A stretch of 64,000 nt of DNA, taken from contig JACQDE010000062.1 in NCBI GenBank assembly GCA_016201285.1, positions 1-64,000 of the forward strand. The letters run 5' to 3'. Shown one piece after another: positions 16,437 through 24,469 of this stretch. This DNA is from Acidobacteriota bacterium. GTDB lineage: Bacteria; Acidobacteriota; Terriglobia; Acidiferrales; UBA7541. The notes below the pieces were generated by a model. That model was not told the origin of the DNA. It worked only from the letters and a program-made list of their open reading frames with translations, and made no database searches. The position numbers were made by a program, and so were the translations under genes. Every line of letters begins with the position of its first letter. Position 1 is the stretch's first letter.

Positions 16437-17285
16437 ATGTCACCCATCATCGACATTCACATTCACATTCAGCCACTGCACATGTTCAAGCCTCACGCGC
16501 TCGAACTCATCAAGCGCGGCAGGAAGAATTTCGACTTCATCGAGAAGGTTTCCTCTGACTCCGCTGCCTTCCTGCGATTCCTCGACGACACAGGCATCGA
16601 ACGCGCCGGCCTCATCAACTACGTCAGCCCCGACGTCATCGGCTTCCCGCCCGAGGTCAACGACTGGATCGCCAATTACTGCAAGGCCGACCCGCGCCGC
16701 CTGCTCGCCTTTGGCTCCGTGCATCCGAAATACGTCGCTGACGCCAGCGCCGAAGTGGACCGCCTCGCCAAAATCGGCATCCGTGGCCTGAAGATCCATC
16801 CCGCGCACCAGGTGTTTTCGCCCAACGCCTACCGCGACGGCCTCGGTCCCCTCGCCGCCGTCTATGAGCGCGCCGCGGCGAACGGCCTGCCGGTGATGAT
16901 CCACACCGGCACCTCAATCTTCCCGGGCGCGCGCAACGCTCATGCCCAGCCGATGCTGGCCGACGACGTTTCCGTGGATTTCCCGAACCTCGTCGTCATT
17001 CTTGCGCACGGCGGCCGCCCGCTCTGGATGAACGAGGCCTTCTTCCTCGTTCGCCGCCACAAGAACATGTACATGGATATTTCGGGCATCCCGCCGCAAA
17101 AGCTCCTCGAATATTTCCCCCGCCTCGAGGAAATCGCCGACAAGGTTCTCTTCGGCACCGACTGGCCCGGCCCCGGCGTTCCTGACATCCGCGGCAACAT
17201 CGAGAAGTTTATGGCCGTGTCGCTTTCCGATGCCGCCCGCCGCAAGATCCTCTACGACAACGCCGCCAGGCTGTTTCCTGTGTAG
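16437..17285 (+). CDS. Amidohydrolase family 2 (ACMSD-like) metal-dependent hydrolase/decarboxylase
   Basis: 282 residues, TIM-barrel amidohydrolase. Metal-site motifs in order: DIHIHIQP (HxH, residues 6-13), LKIHPAHQ near 122, MIHTGTS near 159, ILAHGGRPLW near 187, and FGTDWPG near 241 with the catalytic Asp. Family members hydrolyse lactones or amides or decarboxylate aromatic and semialdehyde acids. In this cluster a (de)carboxylation or ring-opening hydrolysis is plausible. It is separated from the hcr genes only by the foreign ORF. Confidence 0.83.
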   Translation: MSPIIDIHIHIQPLHMFKPHALELIKRGRKNFDFIEKVSSDSAAFLRFLDDTGIERAGLINYVSPDVIGFPPEVNDWIANYCKADPRRLLAFGSVHPKYVADASAEVDRLAKIGIRGLKIHPAHQVFSPNAYRDGLGPLAAVYERAAANGLPVMIHTGTSIFPGARNAHAQPMLADDVSVDFPNLVVILAHGGRPLWMNEAFFLVRRHKNMYMDISGIPPQKLLEYFPRLEEIADKVLFGTDWPGPGVPDIRGNIEKFMAVSLSDAARRKILYDNAARLFPV

Positions 17286-17704
17286 CGGCGGGTTTCGCGT
17301 TTTGTGCGTCCCGACGTTTTCTGCCGGGAATCCCGCCGCTTTACGACTCCGCCCCCCTTGGCGGGTTTACCCCGCCATCTGTGAAAACGCTGCCATGTCT
17401 TAGTTCCGCCGCCTCTTCCCGGTGCAGGGCGGGCAACTGTCGCGCCCTCTATGCTTCGCGAGGGCGCGACCCTGGAGTGCGGCTCCCGAAGTCTCGGAAT
17501 CAGCGCCGCCTTGCCTTTCGGCGCCCCGAAACTTCGCGATGCCGCTGCTCTGTAGGGGCGAGGCTTGCCTCGCCCCTGTACCTCCGGGTCCCAACCCGGC
17601 CTGGTGTTGTGGACTTCCCGCACTGCGGCTCGAATTTCCCACTTTCAATTTTCCCGGTTAGTGTTAATCTAGAGTGCGTTACTGGACAGGAACTACTCTC
17701 ACAA
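17286..17704. repeat. Gene-free gap of dispersed repeats
   Basis: 419 nt without a convincing gene. The stretch 17439-17513 is a copy of the GTCGCGCCC...GGGCGCGAC, CTGGAGTGCGG, CAGCGCCGCCTT module. Around 17550-17600 there is a GGGGCGAGGCTTGCCTCGCCCC palindromic block. The last 60 nt form the leader of the ferritin-like gene. Confidence 0.55.
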
Positions 17705-18397
17705 ATGTCTGCTCGGTATCTCGATGCTGCTGAATCGGTAATGAATGTTTACAGCTTTTTGGACTCTCTGAAGGCCGAGCACGAAGAGTCCTTGGCCATG
17801 CTCAGCGAGTCTCCAGTCGTGGAGCAGTTGGGCAAAGCCACCGCCGGTCTGCCCGCCTTGCTGAAGATCGCCCTCCAGAATGAAATGGAAGCGCTGGAAA
17901 TTGCCGCCTCTTGGGCCGCTACCGCCCCGGAGCCCGAAGTCAAGCTCGCCTTTGCGCGCAATGCCGGAGACGAGGCCCGCCACTACCAGATGCTCGAGGA
18001 GAAAATGCGCGCCATGGGCGTGGACCTCTCCCGCTTCCGCCCGCTCGATTTCCCCTCGCCACTGCTCAGCTACCTGCGCACGCTGCACACCTCCGCCGAG
18101 CGCGTGGCCGCCGTTCTGGTCACCCGCAAGGCCGTCGGCGCCCGCTGCAATGTCCAGTTCCTCAAGTATCTCGAGGCCGTAGGCGTGCGGGAAATCGCTG
18201 CCCTCTTTCGCCAGACCATTATCCCGGACGGCCATCGCTACCACGCCTCCGGCTGGGAGATCCTGCCGCGCGTGGCCGTCTCCCACGCCGATCAGCAGCG
18301 CGCCCGCCGCGCCTCGCTGCGCGTCCTGAGCATCTGCGAGGAGGTCCGCTCCCTGGCTATGCTGCGCACCGGCGCCCCTGCCGTCCCTGGTTGTTAA
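17705..18397 (+). CDS. Ferritin-like protein
   Basis: About 230 residues, mainly helical. QNEMEALEIAAS near 60-71 and NAGDEARHYQMLEEKM near 86-101 give the first E...ExxH half of a ferritin-like metal site. In the second half, where DExxH is expected, the sequence reads IPDGHRYHASG, so a ligand Glu may be missing or replaced. It could be a diiron oxygenase partner, an iron store or a structural subunit. It lies between the amidohydrolase and hydroxyacyl-CoA dehydrogenase genes, which suggests a part in the same pathway. The ATG at 17705 is chosen because upstream sequence is repeat DNA. Confidence 0.68.
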   Translation: MSARYLDAAESVMNVYSFLDSLKAEHEESLAMLSESPVVEQLGKATAGLPALLKIALQNEMEALEIAASWAATAPEPEVKLAFARNAGDEARHYQMLEEKMRAMGVDLSRFRPLDFPSPLLSYLRTLHTSAERVAAVLVTRKAVGARCNVQFLKYLEAVGVREIAALFRQTIIPDGHRYHASGWEILPRVAVSHADQQRARRASLRVLSICEEVRSLAMLRTGAPAVPGC

Positions 18398-18399
18398 TT

Positions 18400-18460
18400 C
18401 TCATCGCGTGCTCTCTGCGTAATCTCTGCGTCCTCTGCGTCTCTGTGGTAAAAATAGGCC
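18400..18460. repeat. CTCTGCGT-word repeat stretch
   Basis: Successive imperfect copies of CTCTGCGT-like words (CTCTCTGCGTAATCTCTGC, then CCTCTGCGTCTCTGTGG) lie between two plus-strand genes. A similar stretch lies at 38652-38690. It gives spurious LCVLCVSV peptides in translation and is non-coding. Confidence 0.5.
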
Positions 18461-18509
18461 TGCTTTTTGCGGGCGCAATCCTCCGACGAAATACGGAATC
18501 GAGGAATCC

Positions 18510-19364
18510 ATGGGCATTCACACGGTCGCAGTACTCGGCGCCGGCACGATGGGCCGCGGCATCGCCTACGCCGCCGCCCTCGGCGGCTACCGCACCATTC
18601 TGGAAGACGTCTCTCCACACGTGTTCGAGCAGTCGCTCGCTTGGATTCGCCAGTCGCTTGACGACGGGGTCGCCCGCGGCAAGGTCACGCCGCAACAAAA
18701 GGACGCCGCCTTGGGACAATTTTCCACGACCGGCTCGGTCGACACCGCCTGTCGCGAAGCCGATCTCATCATCGAAGCCGTGCCCGAAGACATGAAGCTC
18801 AAGATTGACGTCTTCGCCACTCTCGACAATTCCGCCCCGGCCCACGCCATCCTTGCCAGCAATACTTCATCGCTTTCTGTCACAGAGATTGCCGCGGTCA
18901 CCCGCCGCCCCGAGAAATGTATCGGCATGCACTTTTTTAATCCCGTCCCCAAAATGAAGCTCCTCGAGCTCGTTCGCGCGCTGGAAACCTCGCCGGAAAC
19001 GCTCGACGCCTGCCGCGAAGTCGGCCGCCGCATGGGCAAGGAAACCGTCGTCGTCCGTGACTCCCCCGGCTTCATCACCTCCCGCATCAACGCCATGATC
19101 GGCAACGAAGCGTTCTACATACTCGAGGCCGGCATCGCCTCCGCCGAAGACATCGACAAAGCCGTCAAGCTCGGCCTGAATCACCCGATGGGCTCGTTCG
19201 AGATGGTGGACCTTGTCGGCCTCGACGTCCGCCACAGCATCCTGGAATATCTGCACCGCACTCTTGGCGAAAAATTCCTCCCCTGTCCGCTGATGACCCA
19301 GTACGTCAAAGCCGGCCGCCTGGGCCGCAAATCTGGCCGCGGCGTTTACGATTATTCTGCGTAG
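18510..19364 (+). CDS. 3-hydroxyacyl-CoA dehydrogenase
   Basis: 284 residues, the size of the monofunctional 3-hydroxybutyryl-CoA/PaaH type. The Rossmann motif is GAGTMGRGIAYAAALGGY at residues 9-26; ASNTSSLSVTEIA near 113 and GMHFFNPVPKMKLLELVR near 135 contain the catalytic His. The C-terminal domain is intact (MGSFEMVDLVGLD, GRKSGRGVYDYS). It oxidises a 3-hydroxyacyl-CoA with NAD. Last enzyme gene of the catabolic run; no thiolase follows. Confidence 0.9.
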   Translation: MGIHTVAVLGAGTMGRGIAYAAALGGYRTILEDVSPHVFEQSLAWIRQSLDDGVARGKVTPQQKDAALGQFSTTGSVDTACREADLIIEAVPEDMKLKIDVFATLDNSAPAHAILASNTSSLSVTEIAAVTRRPEKCIGMHFFNPVPKMKLLELVRALETSPETLDACREVGRRMGKETVVVRDSPGFITSRINAMIGNEAFYILEAGIASAEDIDKAVKLGLNHPMGSFEMVDLVGLDVRHSILEYLHRTLGEKFLPCPLMTQYVKAGRLGRKSGRGVYDYSA

Positions 19365-19747
19365 CGCCGCAGGCTGCCTCCTGCCGGACCGGGGTACAGG
19401 CGCTTTCCGTACATTGCGCTCGATTTCTGATAAGAAATATGACTTGACACAATAATGTCAAAAAGCTATGATTGAACGGCTCGCGCTTTCGGTTGGTGCG
19501 ATTCCGGGCGCCGCCCGCAGCAGTGTGCTTCATTGGGAGGTTCTCCAAAGACGAGATGATGCCCCATGATCCCCCATCATCGCGATCATCGAATCGGGCA
19601 ACTCCTTCCGGATCAACCGGTTGACGATGTCGATGATCCCCCGGGGGGTGGGATGTCGGATCAAATCCGCCGCGACTCCAATGGCGCGCGTAGCCCGTTG
19701 AGCGTGCACTGGGGATAGCCGGCTGCGGCAATGCTACAATTCGGCAA
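19365..19747. other. 383-nt gap with promoter and possible gene remnant
   Basis: Apart from the promoter at 19444, no complete gene is seen. On the minus strand at about 19560-19645 one frame reads IIDIVNRLIRKELPDSMIAM, which looks protein-like but has no start or extension. It may be a decayed fragment. The last 90 nt have no clear structure. Confidence 0.4.
19444..19472 (+). promoter_or_regulatory. Near-consensus sigma-70 promoter inside an inverted repeat
   Basis: TTGACA at 19444-19449, a 17-nt spacer, and TATGAT at 19467-19472. The -35 hexamer is the left arm of a palindrome TTGACA-CAATAA-TGTCAA (19444-19461), a likely repressor site. The downstream macro-domain gene starts 275 nt later, so a long leader or a small RNA may be made. 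Confidence 0.55.
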
Positions 19748-20296
19748 ATGAGTGTCTTCGACAAAATCATTCTGTCCTGCGGCGACCTCACGGACAAGTC
19801 CGCGGACGCCATCGTCAACGCCGCCAACAACGACCTGCAGCTTGGCGGCGGCGTCGCCGGCGCCATCCGCCGCAAGGGCGGCCCAACGATTCAGCAGGAA
19901 TGCGACGCCATCGGCTCGATCCCCGTCGGCTTCGCCGCCATCACCGGCGGCGGCAATTTGAAAGCGCATCACGTCATCCACGCCGCCAGCATGCAGCTTG
20001 GCGGACGCACCACCGCTCCCGCGCTGCGCAACTCCACCGCGCACTGTCTCCGCATTGCTTCTGAAAAAGGTCTGAAGACCATTGCGTTTCCTGCCGTCGG
20101 CACCGGCATCGCCGGCTTCCCCATGCGCGAGTGCGCCGAAATCATGCTCCGCGAATGCGTCGCGCACTTGAAAGGGAAGACCTCGCTCGAAGCGATTCAT
20201 TTCGTCCTCTTCGACCAGACCTCCCTCGACGTCTTCGAACAGGTGTGGAAGGAAGTGCAGGAACAGGGCGCGCTCGACGCCGGTGCAGGCACATGA
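19748..20296 (+). CDS. Macro-domain protein (ADP-ribose/O-acetyl-ADP-ribose hydrolase)
   Basis: 182 residues with the typical start of bacterial macrodomains: LSCGDLTDKSADAIVNAANN, then LGGGVAGAIRRKGG and AVGTGIAGFPMRECAEIM. The NAANN segment and the glycine loop bind ADP-ribose. Members remove ADP-ribose from proteins or deacetylate O-acetyl-ADP-ribose. The stop overlaps the next gene by ATGA, so it is coupled to an ArsC-type reductase. Confidence 0.88.
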   Translation: MSVFDKIILSCGDLTDKSADAIVNAANNDLQLGGGVAGAIRRKGGPTIQQECDAIGSIPVGFAAITGGGNLKAHHVIHAASMQLGGRTTAPALRNSTAHCLRIASEKGLKTIAFPAVGTGIAGFPMRECAEIMLRECVAHLKGKTSLEAIHFVLFDQTSLDVFEQVWKEVQEQGALDAGAGT

Positions 20297-20715
20297 AAGC
20301 GCGCATTCTCTTCCTGTGCACCGGCAATTCCGCCCGCAGCCAGATGGCCGAAGGCCTCGCCCGAGCGCTCGTCGCCGGCGGCGTCGAGGTTTCGAGCGCG
20401 GGCACGCGTCCCGCGGGCGTGAATCCGCTTGCCGTTGCCGCCATGCGCGATCGTGGCCTCGATATCTCCGCGCACCGCTCAAAGCATGTGGATGAACTGC
20501 AAGGCGAGTTCGATTACGTCATCACTCTTTGCGACTCGGCCGCGCAGGAATGTCCCACGCTTCCTGCGCGCTGCGCGCGTTTGCACTGGGGCCTGCCCGA
20601 CCCCGCGGCCGCCGCGGGTGACGCCGCCGCTCGCCTCGCCTGTTTCGCCCAGATCCGCGACGACCTCGAACGCCGCCTCCGTCTCTGGCTCCCCACCGTC
20701 GGCCTGATGGGCTAG
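20293..20715 (+). CDS. arsC: Thioredoxin-dependent arsenate reductase (low-MW phosphatase fold)
   Basis: 140 residues. N-terminal P-loop LFLCTGNSARSQMAEG (CX5R-like CTGNSARS) and a second redox pair VITLCDSAAQECP, seven residues apart, as in the thioredoxin-coupled ArsC of Gram-positives (C10, C82, C89 pattern). The WGLPDPAA motif supplies the general acid Asp. It reduces arsenate to arsenite in the cytoplasm. No arsenite pump is seen nearby. A low-molecular-weight tyrosine phosphatase is the alternative, but the Cys pair argues for ArsC. Confidence 0.83.
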   Translation: MKARILFLCTGNSARSQMAEGLARALVAGGVEVSSAGTRPAGVNPLAVAAMRDRGLDISAHRSKHVDELQGEFDYVITLCDSAAQECPTLPARCARLHWGLPDPAAAAGDAAARLACFAQIRDDLERRLRLWLPTVGLMG

Positions 20716-20805
20716 CCACGGCGTGTATCGCCGGCGTCCCAGCCGGCGCTCTTGACGAGGGATCTGCTTTTGCGCCAAATGTGCGCCTGGCCCATAATAC
20801 GCGCG

Positions 20806-21939
20806 ATGCCCAGCTCCCCTTCTCAGACTCCGCTGGCAGCGATCCTTGCCGCCCGCATCCGTGAGCGCGGCCCCATCACCTTTGCGGACTACATGGCCGC
20901 ATGTCTCTATCACCCTGAACACGGCTACTACTCCCGGGCGGAGTCGCGCCGCTTCGCCGATTACTACACCAGCGTGGACGTGCATCCGATTTTCGGCCGC
21001 CTGCTCGCGCGCCAGCTCGCCGAGATGTGGGAGGGCTGCGGCCGCCCCGCGAAATTCGCCGTCGTCGAAGCCGGCGCCGGCGTCGGCCGCCTTGCCGCGC
21101 ACATTCTCGACTTCGCCGCCCGCGCCTTGCCGGAGTTCTACGCCGCGTTGTGCTACACCGCCGTCGAGCAATCCGCCGCCCGCCGTGCTGCCCAAGCTGC
21201 GGCGCTCTCCGCGCACTCCGCCGCCGGTCATGGGGAGTCCTCGGAAACACTTCCGGCGGCAATCCCCGTCGGCTGCATCCTCTCCAACGAGCTTCTCGAC
21301 GCGCTGCCTGTCCACCGCGTCCTTCGCGAACGCGGCGCGCTGCGCGAAATCTATGTCGGTTTGAATGGGGATGTCTTTTGCGAGCAGGTCGGCCCGCTCT
21401 CCACCTCCGCGCTCGACAAATACTTCGCGGAGCAGGGAATTGCGCTCTTGGAAGGTCAGCAAGCCGAAGCGGGCCTGGCCGCAGCGGCGTGGCTCGAGGA
21501 CGCCGCGCGCCGCCTCGGCCGCGGCTTCCTTCTTACGATTGACTACGGCCGCGAGGCGCGCGAGCTTTACGACGAGCGCCATCTCCGCGGCACGTTGCTG
21601 GCCTACACTCGCCACCGCGCCGGTGAAGACTTTTTCGCCGCGCCCGGTGAGCAGGACCTGACCGCGCACGTGAACTTCACCGCGTTCGATCTCGCCGCCG
21701 CCCGGGCCGGCTGCGCTCGCGCCGGACTCGTCTCGCAGTTCAGCTTCCTTTTGGCTCTGGGAAAAGCAAATGAATTCGCCGACCTCTACGACGAGGGCCA
21801 GACCGAAGCTGGCCATGTCCGCGCCCGTCTCCTGCTCAAGACGCTTATCTTCTCCGAAGGCATGGGCGAAACCTTCTCCGTCCTCATCCACACAAAAGAC
21901 GTTGCCAATCCCAGCCTTACCGGTCTCGCCCCCCTCTGA
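20806..21939 (+). CDS. SAM-dependent methyltransferase, MidA/NDUFAF7 family
   Basis: 377 residues. GPITFADYMAACLYHPEHGY at the start is the family signature, followed by YYTSVDVHPIFGRLLARQL. The SAM-binding glycine motif is VVEAGAGVGRLAA near 85-97, with SNELLDALPVHRV near 161 and FLLTIDYG near 240. The mitochondrial homologue methylates an arginine of complex I; the bacterial target is not established. ATG 20806 is used because the 18 codons upstream are not conserved-looking. Confidence 0.85.
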   Translation: MPSSPSQTPLAAILAARIRERGPITFADYMAACLYHPEHGYYSRAESRRFADYYTSVDVHPIFGRLLARQLAEMWEGCGRPAKFAVVEAGAGVGRLAAHILDFAARALPEFYAALCYTAVEQSAARRAAQAAALSAHSAAGHGESSETLPAAIPVGCILSNELLDALPVHRVLRERGALREIYVGLNGDVFCEQVGPLSTSALDKYFAEQGIALLEGQQAEAGLAAAAWLEDAARRLGRGFLLTIDYGREARELYDERHLRGTLLAYTRHRAGEDFFAAPGEQDLTAHVNFTAFDLAAARAGCARAGLVSQFSFLLALGKANEFADLYDEGQTEAGHVRARLLLKTLIFSEGMGETFSVLIHTKDVANPSLTGLAPL

Positions 21940-21987
21940 TTCCGGCCGTTGGCGAGGCTTGCCCCGCTCTAGCGCCGGCTGGTTTGA

Positions 21988-22035
21988 CTGTCATTCTGAG
22001 CCCCGACGGTTTTTGTCGGGGCGAAGAATCTCTCC
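21988..22035. repeat. TCATTCTGAGC...GAAGAATCTC repeat with hairpin
   Basis: CATTCTGAG, then CCCCGAC...GTCGGGG around a T-rich loop, then GAAGAATCTC. Same family as the copies at 2473 and 11428. Confidence 0.5.
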
Positions 22036-22050
22036 TCCGAAATAGAAAAG

Positions 22051-22070
22051 GGGCGCGACGTTTCGCGCCC
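22051..22070 (-). terminator. Intrinsic terminator of the M1-like gene
   Basis: An 8-bp perfect stem GGGCGCGA/TCGCGCCC (22051-22058 with 22063-22070) with a 4-nt loop. Read on the minus strand it is followed by CTTTTCTATTT. It lies 33 nt past the stop of the minus-strand peptidase-like gene, between convergent genes. Confidence 0.6.
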
Positions 22071-22102
22071 TCTCCGAGTTTCGAATTTCGAGTTTCGGTG
22101 TC

Positions 22103-24217
22103 TTACGACCCGCTCGGCTTCTCCTCGCCCGCATAGGGCTTCTTGATGAACTTCTCCGCCTCTTCCTGCGCGCCGCCGGTGTTGTCGCTCAGATCGCGCG
22201 CCTTGCTGTATTCGTTGATCGCGCGCTCGCGCTGCCCGCCCAGGTCGTAAATTTTCCCGAGGTAGATGTGGCTCCAGACCTCCACCCACTTATAGCTCGG
22301 GTCCAGGTCGCCCGCATACGCCTCGCGAAACGCGTTGGCCGAAGCCTGGTAGTTTTTCTGATAGAAAAACGCCTCGCCCATGCGGAAGTGCGCCAGTGAA
22401 TTGTTCTTCTGCACCTCGAGGGCGCGCTGGTATTCCTGAATCGCGTCGTAAAAGCGCCCGGACTCCGCCAGCTCTTCGCCTCGCGCGATGGCCGCCCGTA
22501 CGCGCAGCTTCGGACTCGACTTCAGCAACTGGTTGTTCGGGTCGAGGATGATCCCGCCCGGCTTTGGCCGTCCGAACGTCTCAATCGAAAAATCTGATTC
22601 CGTCCCCGCCAGTTCGATTGTCTTCATTTCCGGATTACCTTCCGTCTCCACTTTCACTTCGATGGGCATGCGGAAGGTTTCCAGGCCCTGCTTGATCTTG
22701 CCGACGATGCGGAATCCCTTGGGGATGCGGTAGATTACGTAGTCGATCTTGAACTCGGGGATGCCCGTTGAGTTCACCCAGTTGGTGAAGAACGGCACCA
22801 GGTTGGGCGGCGCCTGCGCCTCGGGCTTCGGCCGGTTCTCCGTGATTTGCTGCGCCAGTTGCTGAAAATCCTCGATCCGCGCGGCCGCGCCCGCGAACTT
22901 CCGGTAAAACGCCTGCAGCAGCTCGAGGAACGCCGCGTCGCCCATCTGCGCGCGCAGCATGTGGAACACCACCGCGCCCTTGTTCATCACCACCGAGCGG
23001 TACTCGCGCGAAAACGGCTCCAGCCGTCCCGCCTGCGCAATCGGCGCCGCCTCTTCAAACGTCAGCGACCCCACCGCGCAATCCTCGAGCACTTTGTTGA
23101 ATCCTTCCTGCCCGGCGAGTTGCTGCACGTACATCGCCTCCGCGTACCGCGCCAGCCCGTCGGCAATCCACGCGTCGTTCTGCGTGGCCGGCAGCACTTC
23201 GTTGCCCCACCATTGTCCCGCCGCCAACCGCGCCAGCAGCCGGTAGTTCACCCGCGGGTCCCATTGCTGCTTGCCGATCAGCAGCAATCCCGGCGCCGAG
23301 TAGTACGCCAGCGTCCCCTCGGGCAATTGCGCAATTGCCATTTCCGGCCGCGGCAGCGCGCCGAACAAGTCGCTGAACGCCGGAAGAATGTTCGCCAGCG
23401 ACTGCCCGTAGCCCGTCGCTGTCTCGACCGCCGCGGCCGGCACGTACACCGGAATATTCATTCCGTGTGCGTTCACGGGCACCACGCGCAGGTTGCCCGC
23501 CACGAACGTTCCCGGCGTCTCCGGTCGTTCCATGCGGAAGCTGTACACCATGCGCACCGGTGACGGCCGCGCCACTCCTTCGCCCTTCTTGCTCGGCGCC
23601 GGCGGGCTGGGCGGCGCCTGCACCGGCGCCCCGGCTATGCCCGTGCCCACCACCGACACGCTTTCCGGCACCGTAATGTTGAACGTCGCCGTGTAGCGGT
23701 TCGCGGGATAGTTGGTCAGTGGAAACCACCGCGCCGGCAGCAGCAGGTAGGAGCCTTCCTCGCTGATGTACGCCAGCCGCGTATCCTTCACCGGGCTGTT
23801 CTCTTCGTTCGAGAGCGGCCCCGCGTAGTCGAACGTCAGCGATACCTTTTGCCCGGGCGTCGCCGCTTCCGGCAGCGTCACGCGCAGTCGCAGCGGGGAA
23901 CTCTCTGCCCGCTCGAACGCCACCGGCTTGCCGTCCGCGCCGGTCACGCCCGTCACTTTCAAGTTCGGGTGCAACTCCACCTCGACGTTTCGCGAGGCCT
24001 CGCGCACTTCGAAATCCACTTTCGCCCGCGCCTGCAGCGTTTGTTCCGCGGGGACCAGCGTCGCGCTCACCGCATAATTTGTCGCGCGGAAGTTCCATCT
24101 CCGCGGCTCCTGTGCCTGTGCCGTGCCTGCGCCCATCAACAACACCAGCGCCACCGCACACGCGACCGCGCAGTTCCGCCATGCCGCCATTCGCACCGTC
24201 TGTCCTGTTATTCGCAT
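22103..24217 (-). CDS. Exported M1-peptidase homologue lacking the zinc site, with C-terminal TPRs
   Basis: About 704 residues. A signal peptide is clear (NCAVACAVALVLLMGAGTAQA). The N-terminal half has the M1 beta domain (PNLKVTGV, LTFDYAGPLSN). Where M1 enzymes have HExxHxW and the WLNEGFA Glu, this protein reads RLAAGQWWGNEV and WIADGLARYAE, so both zinc His and both Glu are missing. It is predicted to be catalytically inactive. TPR-type helices close the protein (RFYDAIQEYQRALEV, AHFRMGEAFFYQKNY). ATG 24217 has AAGG upstream; ATG 24190 is an alternative. The open frame further upstream is translated repeat DNA and is excluded. Confidence 0.8.
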   Translation of the reverse strand: MRITGQTVRMAAWRNCAVACAVALVLLMGAGTAQAQEPRRWNFRATNYAVSATLVPAEQTLQARAKVDFEVREASRNVEVELHPNLKVTGVTGADGKPVAFERAESSPLRLRVTLPEAATPGQKVSLTFDYAGPLSNEENSPVKDTRLAYISEEGSYLLLPARWFPLTNYPANRYTATFNITVPESVSVVGTGIAGAPVQAPPSPPAPSKKGEGVARPSPVRMVYSFRMERPETPGTFVAGNLRVVPVNAHGMNIPVYVPAAAVETATGYGQSLANILPAFSDLFGALPRPEMAIAQLPEGTLAYYSAPGLLLIGKQQWDPRVNYRLLARLAAGQWWGNEVLPATQNDAWIADGLARYAEAMYVQQLAGQEGFNKVLEDCAVGSLTFEEAAPIAQAGRLEPFSREYRSVVMNKGAVVFHMLRAQMGDAAFLELLQAFYRKFAGAAARIEDFQQLAQQITENRPKPEAQAPPNLVPFFTNWVNSTGIPEFKIDYVIYRIPKGFRIVGKIKQGLETFRMPIEVKVETEGNPEMKTIELAGTESDFSIETFGRPKPGGIILDPNNQLLKSSPKLRVRAAIARGEELAESGRFYDAIQEYQRALEVQKNNSLAHFRMGEAFFYQKNYQASANAFREAYAGDLDPSYKWVEVWSHIYLGKIYDLGGQRERAINEYSKARDLSDNTGGAQEEAEKFIKKPYAGEEKPSGS

Positions 24218-24469
24218 TCGCCTTACGTAGGATACCAGAACGTTCTCCCAAGTTGCCTTGTAGCACAGGCTCCCGACGCCTCGGGACTTGCCTGTGCTTG
24301 ATCTTACGGGTGTAGGGACGCCGCTTGCCTGCCCGGAGCGAAGCCGAAGGACCGCGGGCCTGTGCTTTCTGCCGCGCCGCAAGGCAGGACCTTGGACTGC
24401 GGCGTCCCGAGCCTTCGGGACAGCGCCGACTTGGTTGTAGGGGCGCAGCATGCTGCGCCCGCCCACGCC
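24218..24469. repeat. Intergenic mosaic of repeats
   Basis: 252 nt holding GCACAGGC/GCCTGTGC arms at 24263-24270 and 24290-24297, an AGCGAAGCCGAAGGA word near 24338, and the TTGGACTGCGG...CAGCGCCGACTTGG module at 24372-24432. A GGGGCGCAGCATGCTGCGCCC palindrome follows at about 24440-24460. No gene seen. Confidence 0.55.

Noticed and set aside
19560-19645. Minus-strand gene reading IIDIVNRLIRKEL
   Set aside because: No start codon, ribosome site or continuation; at most a remnant, so only mentioned within the gap entry.
24218-24466. 83-residue N-terminal extension of the M1-like protein
   Set aside because: It translates dispersed repeat DNA and lies in front of a clean signal peptide.
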